From NCBI GenBank assembly GCA_944320845.1, contig CALUJA010000009.1:53768-117767 (forward strand): a DNA stretch of 64,000 nt. The letters run 5' to 3'. The notes beneath the pieces are model-generated. The model ran no database searches and was not told the origin of the DNA. It worked only from the letters and a program-made list of their open reading frames with translations. Below are positions 44,030 through 52,340 of the stretch, piece by piece. The DNA is from an uncultured Phocaeicola sp. GTDB lineage: Bacteria > Bacteroidota > Bacteroidia > Bacteroidales > Bacteroidaceae. Both the position numbers and the translations under genes were made by a program. The stretch's first letter is position 1; every line of letters begins with the position of its first letter.

Positions 44030-44977
44030 ATGAACAGAATATGTCATCTTTTCGGAATCCGCTACCCGATTATACAGGGCGGAATGGTGTGGTGCAGCGG
44101 ATGGAGACTGGCTTCAGCCGTGAGTAATGCCGGCGGACTGGGGCTGCTTGGCGCAGGCTCGATGCATCCTGAAACCTTGCGCGAGCATATCCGCAAATGC
44201 CGGCAGGCAACCGACAAGCCTTTCGGTGTCAATGTCCCTTTGATGTACCCTGAAATAGAAACAATCATGCAGATTATCGTCGATGAAGGAGTCAAGATTG
44301 TGTTTACATCAGCGGGAAGTCCGAAGAAATGGACGGAATATCTGCACAATGCCGGCATCAAAGTGGCCCATGTGATTGCTTCTACGCGCTTTGCGCTCAA
44401 ATGCGAAGAGGCGGGGGTAGATGCAATCGTGGCGGAAGGCTTTGAGGCAGGCGGACATAACGGGCGTGAAGAGACCACTACCTTTTGCCTGATACCCGCA
44501 GTAAAGCGCATGTGCGCCCTTCCGCTTATAGCGGCCGGGGGTATCATGACGGGCGAAGGCATACTTGCCGCCCAAGCCCTGGGAGCCGACGGTGTGCAAA
44601 TGGGGACGCGCTTTGCACTGACGGAAGAAAGTTCCGCTCACTTCACCTTTAAAGACCGGTGTCTGCGCCTGAATGAAGGCGATACCGTGCTCACCTTGAA
44701 GCAGCTCTCTCCCACCCGTCTGGTGAAGAATGATTTTTACAAGCAGGTGGAAGAGGCGGAAAGCAAGGGCGCATCGGCCGATGAACTGCGTGAACTGTTG
44801 GGAAAAGGGCGTGCAAAAAAAGGAATCTTCGAGGGCGACATGTTCGAGGGCGAGCTGGAAATCGGACAGGGTGCTTCCATGATTCACCGATTGCAGTCGG
44901 TAGATGAGGTAATGACCGAGCTTGTGGCTGATTATAATGAGGCGCTGCACAGAATGCAGGACTCTTTGAGCCTATAG
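44030..44977 (+). CDS. nitronate monooxygenase (2-nitropropane dioxygenase family)
   Basis: The 315-residue FMN TIM barrel has RYPIIQGGM, SNAGGLGLLGAGS, AEGFEAGGHNGRE and the phosphate site AAGGIMTGEG then GADGVQMGTRF. The catalytic His is in AGGHNG (about residue 147). The family oxidises nitronates or acts like FabK; the true substrate is unknown. ATG 44030 fits the family start. A near-match TATCTTTC at 43992-43999 may be its promoter. Confidence 0.92.
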   Translation: MNRICHLFGIRYPIIQGGMVWCSGWRLASAVSNAGGLGLLGAGSMHPETLREHIRKCRQATDKPFGVNVPLMYPEIETIMQIIVDEGVKIVFTSAGSPKKWTEYLHNAGIKVAHVIASTRFALKCEEAGVDAIVAEGFEAGGHNGREETTTFCLIPAVKRMCALPLIAAGGIMTGEGILAAQALGADGVQMGTRFALTEESSAHFTFKDRCLRLNEGDTVLTLKQLSPTRLVKNDFYKQVEEAESKGASADELRELLGKGRAKKGIFEGDMFEGELEIGQGASMIHRLQSVDEVMTELVADYNEALHRMQDSLSL

Positions 44978-45016
44978 AAACGGGAGGAAAGGCAAGATGG
45001 AAAAAAGTTTCCGTTT
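44978..45016 (+). terminator. possible terminator after the monooxygenase gene
   Basis: AAACGG (44978-44983) and CCGTTT (45011-45016) pair with a long 27-base loop; TTTTG follows. Confidence 0.5.
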
Positions 45017-45088
45017 TTTTGCCGCACTAACAGCCTGTTTGTCTGCAATGGTAACTTCCGGGTAACTCGGTCACTCTGCCGTAACTTA

Positions 45089-45119
45089 TTGTTTATCAAA
45101 GATTAGATGCTTATCTTTG
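45089..45119 (+). promoter_or_regulatory. promoter of the cupin gene
   Basis: TTG 45089-45091 and TATCTTTG 45112-45119 with 20 bp between them. The leader is about 60 bases. Confidence 0.78.
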
Positions 45120-45186
45120 CATTGTCGGATGTCGGTCTCCCGGCATTCCGGACGAAGCAAAGACAATTAACATCAACTTTAAACGT

Positions 45187-45636
45187 ATGAAAGAGATTAA
45201 GAAAATTGCGGCAGCTGATAACTTCAGCGCAATCTGCGTGGGCAAACTGAGTGAACTGAACGAGTATGTGCTGGAACTTGGTCCGGACATAAAGATTCCC
45301 GGAAAGGTGTTCGGGGGCGCAGCCCTGCAGGCTACGGGCGGCGAGTTCTCATTCCAGATGTTTCAGCCGGGGACGGAAACGGGATTTCTTCATATCCACA
45401 AGACGCATGAGGAACTGTATTTCTTCCTGGGCGGTACGGGTGAATTTCAGGTAGACGGCAACATCTTCCCGGTTTCGGAGGGAAGTGTCGTCCGTGTGTC
45501 CCCTGCCGGCAAGCGTTCGGTGCGCAACAACGGAAAAGAGCCTCTTGTCATGCTCTGCGTTCAGTATAAGGGCGGAACATTTACCCCGGAAGATGCGGCA
45601 GACGGTGTCATATCAAACGCGCCGGTTGAATGGTAA
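45187..45636 (+). CDS. cupin-domain protein
   Basis: The 149-residue protein has a single cupin barrel (about residues 50-125). The metal motif 1 is visible as HIHKTHEELYFFLGG, and motif 2 (GSVVRVSPAGKRSVRN) lacks the usual His. The N-terminal 45 residues are extra. The substrate is unknown. It is monocistronic, with a good promoter and terminator. Confidence 0.88.
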   Translation: MKEIKKIAAADNFSAICVGKLSELNEYVLELGPDIKIPGKVFGGAALQATGGEFSFQMFQPGTETGFLHIHKTHEELYFFLGGTGEFQVDGNIFPVSEGSVVRVSPAGKRSVRNNGKEPLVMLCVQYKGGTFTPEDAADGVISNAPVEW

Positions 45637-45658
45637 CAAATCCATTTTTCATAATGAC

Positions 45659-45687
45659 AAAACAGCCCGGTTGCTTCGGGCTGTTTT
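45659..45687. terminator. bidirectional terminator, cupin and pheT operon
   Basis: Perfect 11-bp arms AAAACAGCCCG and CGGGCTGTTTT with a 7-base loop. Confidence 0.9.
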
Positions 45688-45689
45688 GT

Positions 45690-46301
45690 TTATGGCCTTT
45701 TCTCTCCACAAGAAGGCATCCATGAAACAATGCCCGTCACCGGATGAGCCTTCCTCCATTCCACAAGCTCCTGCCAGGTTGATATGCCTCCGGCGATGAC
45801 TGCCTGGTAATATTCGATGCCCATAATCTTTTCATCGTCGGGCGTTTCATATTTCAAACGGAGGATTATGTCGCGCGTTTCGTCCGTCAATACGCGGGCA
45901 ATGCGGTCGGCAACCTGTTCGAAATACCCGTCGTATGCCGAACCTTTCGGCATGTGTATCATGTCAATCTGCCATTTCTCCCCGTCTTCCGGGTCTTGAT
46001 ACAGGGCGTGCCACTCGATGCACTGCTCCGGCGTGTGCAGCAGATTGGAGCAAGTAATCTGTATAATGTGCGGACAGGCGGAAAGCTCTGCCATAACCGC
46101 AAAACTGCCCGTTGCCGTCAGGTTTCGGGAATAGATATGGAAATCAATGTCGCGGTGCTTCATCAGCAGGCCAAGCTTGAGCGAGCCGACCAGATTGACT
46201 TCCGCGCCGGCTTCCTCCCACAATTCGACGACACGGGTGCTGTGAATCACCTTCCATGCTCTTTCCTGGTTCTTTTCCGCTAAAAGCAAATAATCTTTCA
46301 T
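45690..46301 (-). CDS. nucleotidyltransferase-fold hypothetical protein
   Basis: The 203-residue protein has VGSLKLGLLMKHRDIDFHIYS at residues 38-58. This fits the Pol-beta-type GS...DhD nucleotidyltransferase core (Gly39-Ser40, Asp51, Asp53); a third Asp is in WQIDMIHM. It resembles stand-alone nucleotidyltransferase-like proteins, and no substrate domain is recognised. It ends a minus-strand gene string that starts at pheT. A toxin or antibiotic-modifying role is possible but unproven. Confidence 0.6.
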   Translation of the reverse strand: MKDYLLLAEKNQERAWKVIHSTRVVELWEEAGAEVNLVGSLKLGLLMKHRDIDFHIYSRNLTATGSFAVMAELSACPHIIQITCSNLLHTPEQCIEWHALYQDPEDGEKWQIDMIHMPKGSAYDGYFEQVADRIARVLTDETRDIILRLKYETPDDEKIMGIEYYQAVIAGGISTWQELVEWRKAHPVTGIVSWMPSCGEKRP

Positions 46302-46306
46302 AAAGG

Positions 46307-46639
46307 TCAGATGAGGATAAAAACAAGTATAAGAAGAGAAATCACAGCAGCAACTGCAAGAAACGACAAGGCCGACCGGAAATAACTGTTCTTCTCAATC
46401 CTTTCGCGCTTCTGTCTTTCAGACACTATGCGGGTTAGCTGTTCGGCGGATATACCGTGAGAAACGCGTTCTCCCCTTGTATCGAGCAAGCGCCGTCGGG
46501 TGTCCGACAGCCGTTCCCTGCTTCGTTTGCGAAGTTCCCGGTTTTCTTTGTCCCGGCGGAGCATGTCATTGACGCAGCCTAAAGTTCCCATATCCGGTTC
46601 TTCCCAAAGATACACATTTTCCGGTTCTTGGGCAAACAA
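46307..46639 (-). CDS. small C-terminally anchored hypothetical protein
   Basis: The 110-residue protein is strongly basic and acidic in its first 85 residues (many Arg/Glu/Lys, probable helix), with one C-terminal span (about 89-110: ALSFLAVAAVISLLILVFIL). It is thus tail-anchored with its charged part in the cytoplasm. Start 46639 leaves 7 bases after the flavodoxin-like gene; ATG 46591 is an alternative. The function is unknown. Confidence 0.65.
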   Translation of the reverse strand: MFAQEPENVYLWEEPDMGTLGCVNDMLRRDKENRELRKRSRERLSDTRRRLLDTRGERVSHGISAEQLTRIVSERQKRERIEKNSYFRSALSFLAVAAVISLLILVFILI

Positions 46640-46646
46640 AATCCGC

Positions 46647-47216
46647 CTAAAGTCTCCGAATCATTTTCCGGCAGCGTTCCAGTGTCTTCTCGTCCACCGG
46701 CTGCCGTTTGGTCCCTCCCCGTTCGAGAGTTGCCGCTACCTTAAATCCGCTCCACCGCAGTATCTCGCGCAAAGCCCTTATCGTTCCGTGTGTCTGATTG
46801 AACAGAATGTTAAACGGGAACGGAGTAGTGCCGGTGCTGAGCAGTATCGCCCGCTTGCCTTTATGCAGCGGACGCGGAATGCCGCTCGCACTCTCCCCCA
46901 TCATGCCGTATACCAGACGGTCGAACAGCACCTTCAACTGACCCGGCATATTGCCCCAATAACAGGGCGCACCTATAATCAGAACATCACATTTCTGTAT
47001 CAGCCGCAAGGTTTGCTGGGCATCATCATCCGGCAAAACACAAGCCAAACTTTTGCGGCATGCCATGCAACCTGTGCATGGCCTTACAGACAAATCCGTT
47101 ATGTTGAGCAGAGAAACCTGCATGCCGCGGCTTTCAGCTTCGCTTTTCATGGCTCCAAGCATCCGTGACACATTACCCTGACGGCGGGGACTCCCGTTAA
47201 CAATCAATACATTCAT
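46647..47216 (-). CDS. flavodoxin-family NADPH-dependent FMN reductase
   Basis: The 189-residue protein starts MNVLIVNGSPRRQGNVS, the FMN-phosphate loop of the NADPH-dependent FMN reductase family, followed by PCTGCMACRK (about residues 46-55) and GAPCYWGNMPGQLKVLFDR. The Cys-rich CxxCxxC segment is typical of iron-sulfur flavoprotein-like members. It is 7 bases from the TSCPD gene. The electron acceptor is unknown. Confidence 0.9.
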   Translation of the reverse strand: MNVLIVNGSPRRQGNVSRMLGAMKSEAESRGMQVSLLNITDLSVRPCTGCMACRKSLACVLPDDDAQQTLRLIQKCDVLIIGAPCYWGNMPGQLKVLFDRLVYGMMGESASGIPRPLHKGKRAILLSTGTTPFPFNILFNQTHGTIRALREILRWSGFKVAATLERGGTKRQPVDEKTLERCRKMIRRL

Positions 47217-47223
47217 GACACAA

Positions 47224-47469
47224 TTACGGCTTGATGGAGCGTAAAGCCTTGCAGAGCTGGTCGGGACACGATGTTTCCTTACTGCCGCAGCGGATTCCCT
47301 CCAGTCGGGAAATCACTTCTGCCACGGGCATCCCTTTTACCAGTGCGCTGATGCCTTGAAGATTCCCGTTGCATCCGCCTTCATAATGCATGTCTTTTAC
47401 AATTCCATCCTTCACTTCCACCTCGATGCTGCGGCTGCAAGTGCCCTGAGTCTTATAATTTATTTTCAT
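47224..47469 (-). CDS. TSCPD-domain (TIGR03905) protein
   Basis: The 81-residue protein (MKINYKTQGTCSRSIEVEV) is a stand-alone TSCPD domain, related to the C-terminus of vitamin B12-dependent ribonucleotide reductase. Conserved GGCNGNLQGI and CGSKETSCPDQLCKAL are present; four Cys may bind a metal. ATG 47469 is used since the longer opening has no support. An 8-bp inverted repeat (47486-47493/47538-47545) separates it from yebC. Confidence 0.88.
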   Translation of the reverse strand: MKINYKTQGTCSRSIEVEVKDGIVKDMHYEGGCNGNLQGISALVKGMPVAEVISRLEGIRCGSKETSCPDQLCKALRSIKP

Positions 47470-47565
47470 AGGTCTTGAGATAATGCAGGCACGAGTCACA
47501 CGATTCACCGTCTCCAGGAACAAGAATCCATGCAACCCGTGCCTGTCTGCCCGATTGATATAGGA

Positions 47566-48300
47566 TTATTCTTCGTCTTCCGGCTTCATATTGGTATAAA
47601 CCGTCTGCACATCATCAAACTCCTCCAGTCTTTCCACCATTTTGTTGATGGTTTCACGCTGTTCGGGAGTCACATCCTTCAGGTCGTTCGGAATGTAGGT
47701 AAATTCGCCGCCGACATCCTCGAATCCGCATTCCTCCAAATGCTTCTGGATAGCCGCATAACTTTTCGGATCGCCGTAGATTGTGATGGTTCCCTCTTCC
47801 GAATCTTCATCATATTCATCATCCACATTATAGTCTATCAAGTCCAGAATCAGTTCTTCCATATCAATGCCGTCTTTCTTCTTGAAGGTAAACACGCATT
47901 TATGGTCGAAAAGGAAAGCCAGCGAACCGGTCGTACCCAGGTTTCCTCCGAACTTATTGAAAACAGAACGGACATCAGCTACGGTACGCGTCGTATTGTC
48001 TGTCAATGTATCAACAAAAACGGCTACTCCATGCGGGCCATATCCTTCGTAGGTCATACCCTTATAGTCGCTCTGGTCTTTTCCCATCGCATTTTTGATA
48101 GCACGCTCGATATTGTCTTTCGGCATGTTCTCGCGCTTGCATGTCGCGATAACCGAGCGTAAAGTAGGATTGTTTTCCGGTTCCGGGCCGCCAGCCTTTA
48201 CGGCGATGGCAATCTGCTTGCCCAGACGAGTAAATGTTTTGGCCATATGGCCCCATCTTTTCAGTTTTGTAGCTTTTCTATATTCAAACGCTCTTCCCAT
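47566..48300 (-). CDS. yebC: YebC/PmpR-family protein
   Basis: The 244-residue protein begins MGRAFEYRKATKLKRWGHMAK and has the three-domain YebC fold (ENMPKDNIERAIKNA, YEGYGPHGVAVFVDTLTDN, acidic C-terminal half). Members were called transcription regulators; some also ease ribosome stalling at proline runs. It follows pheT by 28 bp, a common Bacteroidetes pairing. Confidence 0.95.
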   Translation of the reverse strand: MGRAFEYRKATKLKRWGHMAKTFTRLGKQIAIAVKAGGPEPENNPTLRSVIATCKRENMPKDNIERAIKNAMGKDQSDYKGMTYEGYGPHGVAVFVDTLTDNTTRTVADVRSVFNKFGGNLGTTGSLAFLFDHKCVFTFKKKDGIDMEELILDLIDYNVDDEYDEDSEEGTITIYGDPKSYAAIQKHLEECGFEDVGGEFTYIPNDLKDVTPEQRETINKMVERLEEFDDVQTVYTNMKPEDEE

Positions 48301-48328
48301 TGGATTTTATTTTTTATGTTATAAACTC

Positions 48329-50791
48329 TTATCTTAATTTCGCATCCAGTTTGTTTTGCAGGTTCGTAATAAGCTTCTGCATAAACTTGTCTATCTGTTT
48401 GTCGTTCAATGTTGCATTTTCATCCTGCAGCATGAAGCTTACCGCATAGCTTTTCTTTCCCGCTTCCAGGTTCTTTCCTTCGTAAACATCGAACAGCTCT
48501 ACGGATTTCAACAGCTTGCGGTCGGTTTCATAAGCTATTCTCTCGATTTCGGCAAATTGAACCTTCTTGTCAATCAGCAGGGCAAGGTCGCGTCTTACGG
48601 CCGGATATTTGGAAATCTCCTTATAATATACCGCATTGCCTTTGATTGCTTTCATCAGCTCTTTCCAATTGATGTCGGCGTAATATACTTCGCTGTCAAT
48701 ATCGAATGCCTTCAGGATTTTCCGGCTTACCACACCGAACGTGGCAAGCAGCTTTCCTCCCCGCGTATGCACGGATATGGCTACCGGATAAATGTCGTCT
48801 GCCAGATTGCCGAATACCAGCGTTCCGAAATTCACGCCCAAACGGCGGAAGATATTAAGCACATAAGCCTTTAATTCATATACAGAAGAATCTTCATCAG
48901 GATGCGCCCAAGAGTTGCTTACACGTTTGCCGGTCACCCATAAGCCCAAATGAAGCTCTTCCGAGTAAGCCGCAAGCGTTTTCTCCGGGTTTTTCTTTTC
49001 GGCCTGATAATGATAGCAGTTGCCGAACTCGAAGAACTTCAAGTCTGCATTCCTGCGATTGGCATTATGGCAAATGCTTTCCAGTCCGCCGAACAGCAAG
49101 GTAGCGCGCATTACATTAAGGTCGCTGCTGAGAGGATTCATCAAACGCACCAGATTGTCGGGCCTGAAGGTTTCCAATCCCTCATAATAGGCGGCGGCCG
49201 TCAGCGAATTGTTCATGATTTCATTGAACCCGCAGCCTACAAGCTGCTCTGAAACCAGATTTTGGAGCTTTACCGAACGGTCGGTTTCACCTTTCACATT
49301 CAGGCTTGATTTCAGTGAAGTCGGTATTTCCACATTATTATATCCGTAGATGCGAAGGATATCTTCCACTACATCGCAGGGACGCTGCACATCTACCCGA
49401 TAGGGAGGCACAAGCAGCGAGAGTCCTTTGTCTGTTTCTCCAGTGATTTTCATCTCCAGACTGCTTACAATACTTTTGACTGTAGCTGTCGGAATTTCTT
49501 TTCCTGAAAGTGAATTTACATAATCATAAGAGAGCTCTACCGGGAAATCAGCAATCGGATTCGGATAATTGTCCTTTATTTCCGAAGCGATCTCGCCTCC
49601 TCCCAATTCCTTGACAAGCATTGCAGCTTCTTTCAAGGCGTAAATGACACCATTCGGGTCAATGCCGCGCTCGAAACGGAAGGAAGAATCGGTGCTCAAG
49701 CCCTGGCGGCGGGCCGTTTTACGCACCCAAGTAGGATGAAAATAAGCACTCTCAAGGAAAACGTTGCAAGTATTTTCCGTTGTCCCCGAATCAAGGCCGC
49801 CGAATACACCGGCGATACACATCGGTTCCTCCGCGTTGCAAATCATCAGGTCGCGGTCTGAAAGCGTATGCTCAACTTCATCCAGCGTTACGAACTTGGT
49901 TCCTTCGGCGCATGTCCGGACAACAATCTTTTCGCCCTTTATCTTGTCTGCATCGAAACAGTGCATCGGCTGTCCGTATGCGTGCAGAATATAATTGGTG
50001 ATGTCTACCACATTGTTTATCGGCCTCAGGCCAATCGTCCGAAGCTTGGTCTGCAGCCATTCCGGACTTTCTTTTACGGTCACTCCCTTAATGGTTACTC
50101 CCGCGTAGCGAGGACAAGCTTCCGGGTTTTCCACCACCACATCGATGTTCAGGTTATGGCTGTCTACCTTAAAGGCTTCTACCGACGGGCGTTTCAGTTC
50201 GGCATGATGTCCGTTTTGTATGAGCCATGCATAGAGGTCACGGGCTACGCCGTAATGAGAGCAGGCATCCGCACGGTTTGGTGTAATATCCACCTCCAGC
50301 ACATAGTCACTCTTTACATTATAATAGTCTTTGGCAAGTGTTCCCGGCTCTACATCATCAGGCAATACGATAATGCCTTCATGACTTGTGCCGATGCCTA
50401 TTTCGTCTTCCGCACAAATCATTCCGAACGAATCCACGCCCCGCAGCTTCGATTTCTTGATGGTAAAGCATTCGTCACCATCGTATAATTTTGTTCCGAT
50501 AGTGGCCACTACCACTTTTTGTCCGGCAGCGACATTTGCCGCACCGCACACAATCTGTACGGGTTCGCCTTGTCCCAGATTTACTGTGGTTATATGCATG
50601 TGGTCAGAATTAGGATGAGGTTCGCAGGTCAGCACTTGCCCGATTACAAGTCCTTCGAGACCTCCCTTTACCGACTGCACTTCTTCCACTCCGCCTGTTT
50701 CCAAGCCGATGGAAGTAAGGGCAGCAGCCGTTTCTTCAGGAGTCAGGTTGAAGCTTACGTATTCTTTCAGCCAATTATAAGAGATATTCAT
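48329..50791 (-). CDS. pheT: phenylalanyl-tRNA synthetase beta chain
   Basis: The 820-residue PheT has the N-terminal tRNA-binding (EMAP-like) domain (residues 40-150; HPNSDHMHI), the B3/B4 editing domain, B5 (about 400-480), the core fold and the C-terminal anticodon-binding FDX-ACB domain. It pairs with PheS to charge tRNA-Phe. The length is normal. It heads the pheT-yebC-TSCPD string; its -7 box is at 50827-50834. Confidence 0.97.
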   Translation of the reverse strand: MNISYNWLKEYVSFNLTPEETAAALTSIGLETGGVEEVQSVKGGLEGLVIGQVLTCEPHPNSDHMHITTVNLGQGEPVQIVCGAANVAAGQKVVVATIGTKLYDGDECFTIKKSKLRGVDSFGMICAEDEIGIGTSHEGIIVLPDDVEPGTLAKDYYNVKSDYVLEVDITPNRADACSHYGVARDLYAWLIQNGHHAELKRPSVEAFKVDSHNLNIDVVVENPEACPRYAGVTIKGVTVKESPEWLQTKLRTIGLRPINNVVDITNYILHAYGQPMHCFDADKIKGEKIVVRTCAEGTKFVTLDEVEHTLSDRDLMICNAEEPMCIAGVFGGLDSGTTENTCNVFLESAYFHPTWVRKTARRQGLSTDSSFRFERGIDPNGVIYALKEAAMLVKELGGGEIASEIKDNYPNPIADFPVELSYDYVNSLSGKEIPTATVKSIVSSLEMKITGETDKGLSLLVPPYRVDVQRPCDVVEDILRIYGYNNVEIPTSLKSSLNVKGETDRSVKLQNLVSEQLVGCGFNEIMNNSLTAAAYYEGLETFRPDNLVRLMNPLSSDLNVMRATLLFGGLESICHNANRRNADLKFFEFGNCYHYQAEKKNPEKTLAAYSEELHLGLWVTGKRVSNSWAHPDEDSSVYELKAYVLNIFRRLGVNFGTLVFGNLADDIYPVAISVHTRGGKLLATFGVVSRKILKAFDIDSEVYYADINWKELMKAIKGNAVYYKEISKYPAVRRDLALLIDKKVQFAEIERIAYETDRKLLKSVELFDVYEGKNLEAGKKSYAVSFMLQDENATLNDKQIDKFMQKLITNLQNKLDAKLR

Positions 50792-50826
50792 ATCATATTA
50801 AGTTTTATGTTCTCAAGAATGATGCG

Positions 50827-50834
50827 CAAAGTTA
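50827..50834 (-). promoter_or_regulatory. -7 box TAACTTTG of the pheT operon
   Basis: Read 50834 to 50827, 36 bases before the pheT ATG. Confidence 0.6.
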
Positions 50835-51002
50835 ATACAATTTTTTAATAAGTAAAGTGCAGGAAAGCTCAAAAACTTCCTGCTGCCGGCAGTAAAAACA
50901 TAGTGCAGCGAAGACAACCGGGAATATGCCGCTCCCCTATCCGTTTTGAGCCGCAGTTTCCGCCTGCCCGTCTCAGGTCACCGCAACAACATGGACAGAG
51001 CT

Positions 51003-51371
51003 TCATTTCATAAACACGAACCATACGGCCATTACCAGGCAGACAAATGCCGCCAGATGGTTCCAGTGAAGCTCTTCGCCCCGGAAAAACACCGTGGTGA
51101 ATACGGTAAAGACCACCAGAGTAATGACTTCCTGTATCACTTTGAGCTGCATCAGTGAAAAAGGGCCTCCGTTTCCGGAAAAGCCCATGCGGTTGGCCGG
51201 AATCTGGCAAGCGTATTCGGCCAGTGCGATGCCCCATGAAAACAAGATGACTGCATAGAGCGGCCATGAGGTGGAAATCTTCATTTCTTGCAGTTTCAGA
51301 TGTCCATACCATGCGAAGGTCATGAAAATATTCGATACGATAAGCAGCGAAATGGTATAAATCCCTTTCAT
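51003..51371 (-). CDS. DMT-superfamily DUF486 membrane protein
   Basis: The 122-residue protein has four spans (about 5-20, 38-52, 80-95, 103-120) and reads as DUF486, with WYGHLKL, FSWGIALAEY and PANRMG signatures. The substrate is unknown. Its ATG overlaps the ttcA-like stop (ATGA), so translation is coupled. Confidence 0.9.
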   Translation of the reverse strand: MKGIYTISLLIVSNIFMTFAWYGHLKLQEMKISTSWPLYAVILFSWGIALAEYACQIPANRMGFSGNGGPFSLMQLKVIQEVITLVVFTVFTTVFFRGEELHWNHLAAFVCLVMAVWFVFMK

Positions 51372-52198
51372 AATTCTTTTTCGTTATTTGATTGTTTGAT
51401 TTTTATCCCACCATAACCGGATTTCTGCATGTCCGAAGAAAGCGTACTCTTTTTTCCCATTTCTTTCGGAAGCAGGTCTGCCTGAACGTTCCCCATGGCT
51501 CCCCACAAGCTGTAACGGGCTTCCGGATTCATTTCTTCAAGCCGGCGTAACACTTCCTTCATGGCGGAACGGTGAGACGCATGCTCATAAGGGCAGTTTT
51601 TGTTGGGGCGGCGGTATCCGCGCAAGGCAGCCAAAGCCGCAATGTCCGCTTCATGCACGAGGCATAGCGGGCGGATGACGGTCATTTGGAACTTACGCAT
51701 TTCCAGCCGGGGCGGCATGGTACTGAAAGCTCCCTGAAAGGTAAGGTTCATCAGCAAGGTCTCAAGAATGTCATCCATGTGGTGGCCGAGGGCAATCTTA
51801 TTGCATCCGTGCTCTTTTGCCACTGTAAAGAGTGCCTTCCGGCGGTTCCAAGAGCAAAGGAAGCAGGGCGACTTGCGCGTGTCGGTAGAGGAGTCGAAGG
51901 AAGTTTCATATTGGACGAAAGGAACTCCCATCCCTTCGGAAAACGAGCGCAAATAATCCGTGTCACTTTCATAAGCGATGTTCGTCATCGCGACATGCGC
52001 CGCCACCACCGAAAAGCGCGGGCGGAAGATGCGCGACCGGCGGGCCAAAAGTTCCAGCAGCGCCATCGAATCCTTGCCTCCCGAAAGCCCGACCAAAATC
52101 CGGTCTCCTTCTTCTATCAGTCCGTACTTCACTACCCCATTGGAAAAGCGCCGTTCCACACGGCGCATCAGGCGGGCCTCTTCCGAATCCTTTTTCAT
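51368..52198 (-). CDS. ttcA: TtcA-like tRNA 2-thiocytidine synthetase
   Basis: The 276-residue N-type ATP pyrophosphatase has the PP-loop SGGKDS (residues 39-44), CFLC (Cys112, Cys115) and the GHHMDDILETLLMNL motif. In TtcA, Cys residues bind a 4Fe-4S cluster used to thiolate C32 of tRNA. The third ligand is plausibly Cys in KNCPYEH (about residue 207). A different thiolation substrate is possible. It is coupled to the DUF486 gene. Confidence 0.85.
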   Translation of the reverse strand: MKKDSEEARLMRRVERRFSNGVVKYGLIEEGDRILVGLSGGKDSMALLELLARRSRIFRPRFSVVAAHVAMTNIAYESDTDYLRSFSEGMGVPFVQYETSFDSSTDTRKSPCFLCSWNRRKALFTVAKEHGCNKIALGHHMDDILETLLMNLTFQGAFSTMPPRLEMRKFQMTVIRPLCLVHEADIAALAALRGYRRPNKNCPYEHASHRSAMKEVLRRLEEMNPEARYSLWGAMGNVQADLLPKEMGKKSTLSSDMQKSGYGGIKIKQSNNEKEL

Positions 52199-52299
52199 AA
52201 TCTACAAAGATGCTGATAAAAACGCTGCAAATTTATATGAAAAGAATGACTCGGCGAAAGATTTCCTCCCTGAAAAGAGGCTTATTCCGAAAAAAACCG

Positions 52300-52307
52300 T
52301 ATCTTTG
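52300..52307 (+). promoter_or_regulatory. -7 box TATCTTTG of the TPR/PD40 gene
   Basis: Exact box 33 bases before the ATG at 52341; it excludes the long in-frame opening from 51978. Confidence 0.65.
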
Positions 52308-52340
52308 AAAAATCATTCCAGTAAACAGCGACACGAAACT

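Noticed and set aside
46500-47168. 222-codon plus-strand opening
   Set aside because: It is antisense to the flavin reductase and the 110-aa gene, which have clear coding signs.
50869-51312. 147-codon minus-strand opening over the DUF486 gene
   Set aside because: It overlaps the well-supported DUF486 gene in another frame and lacks family features.
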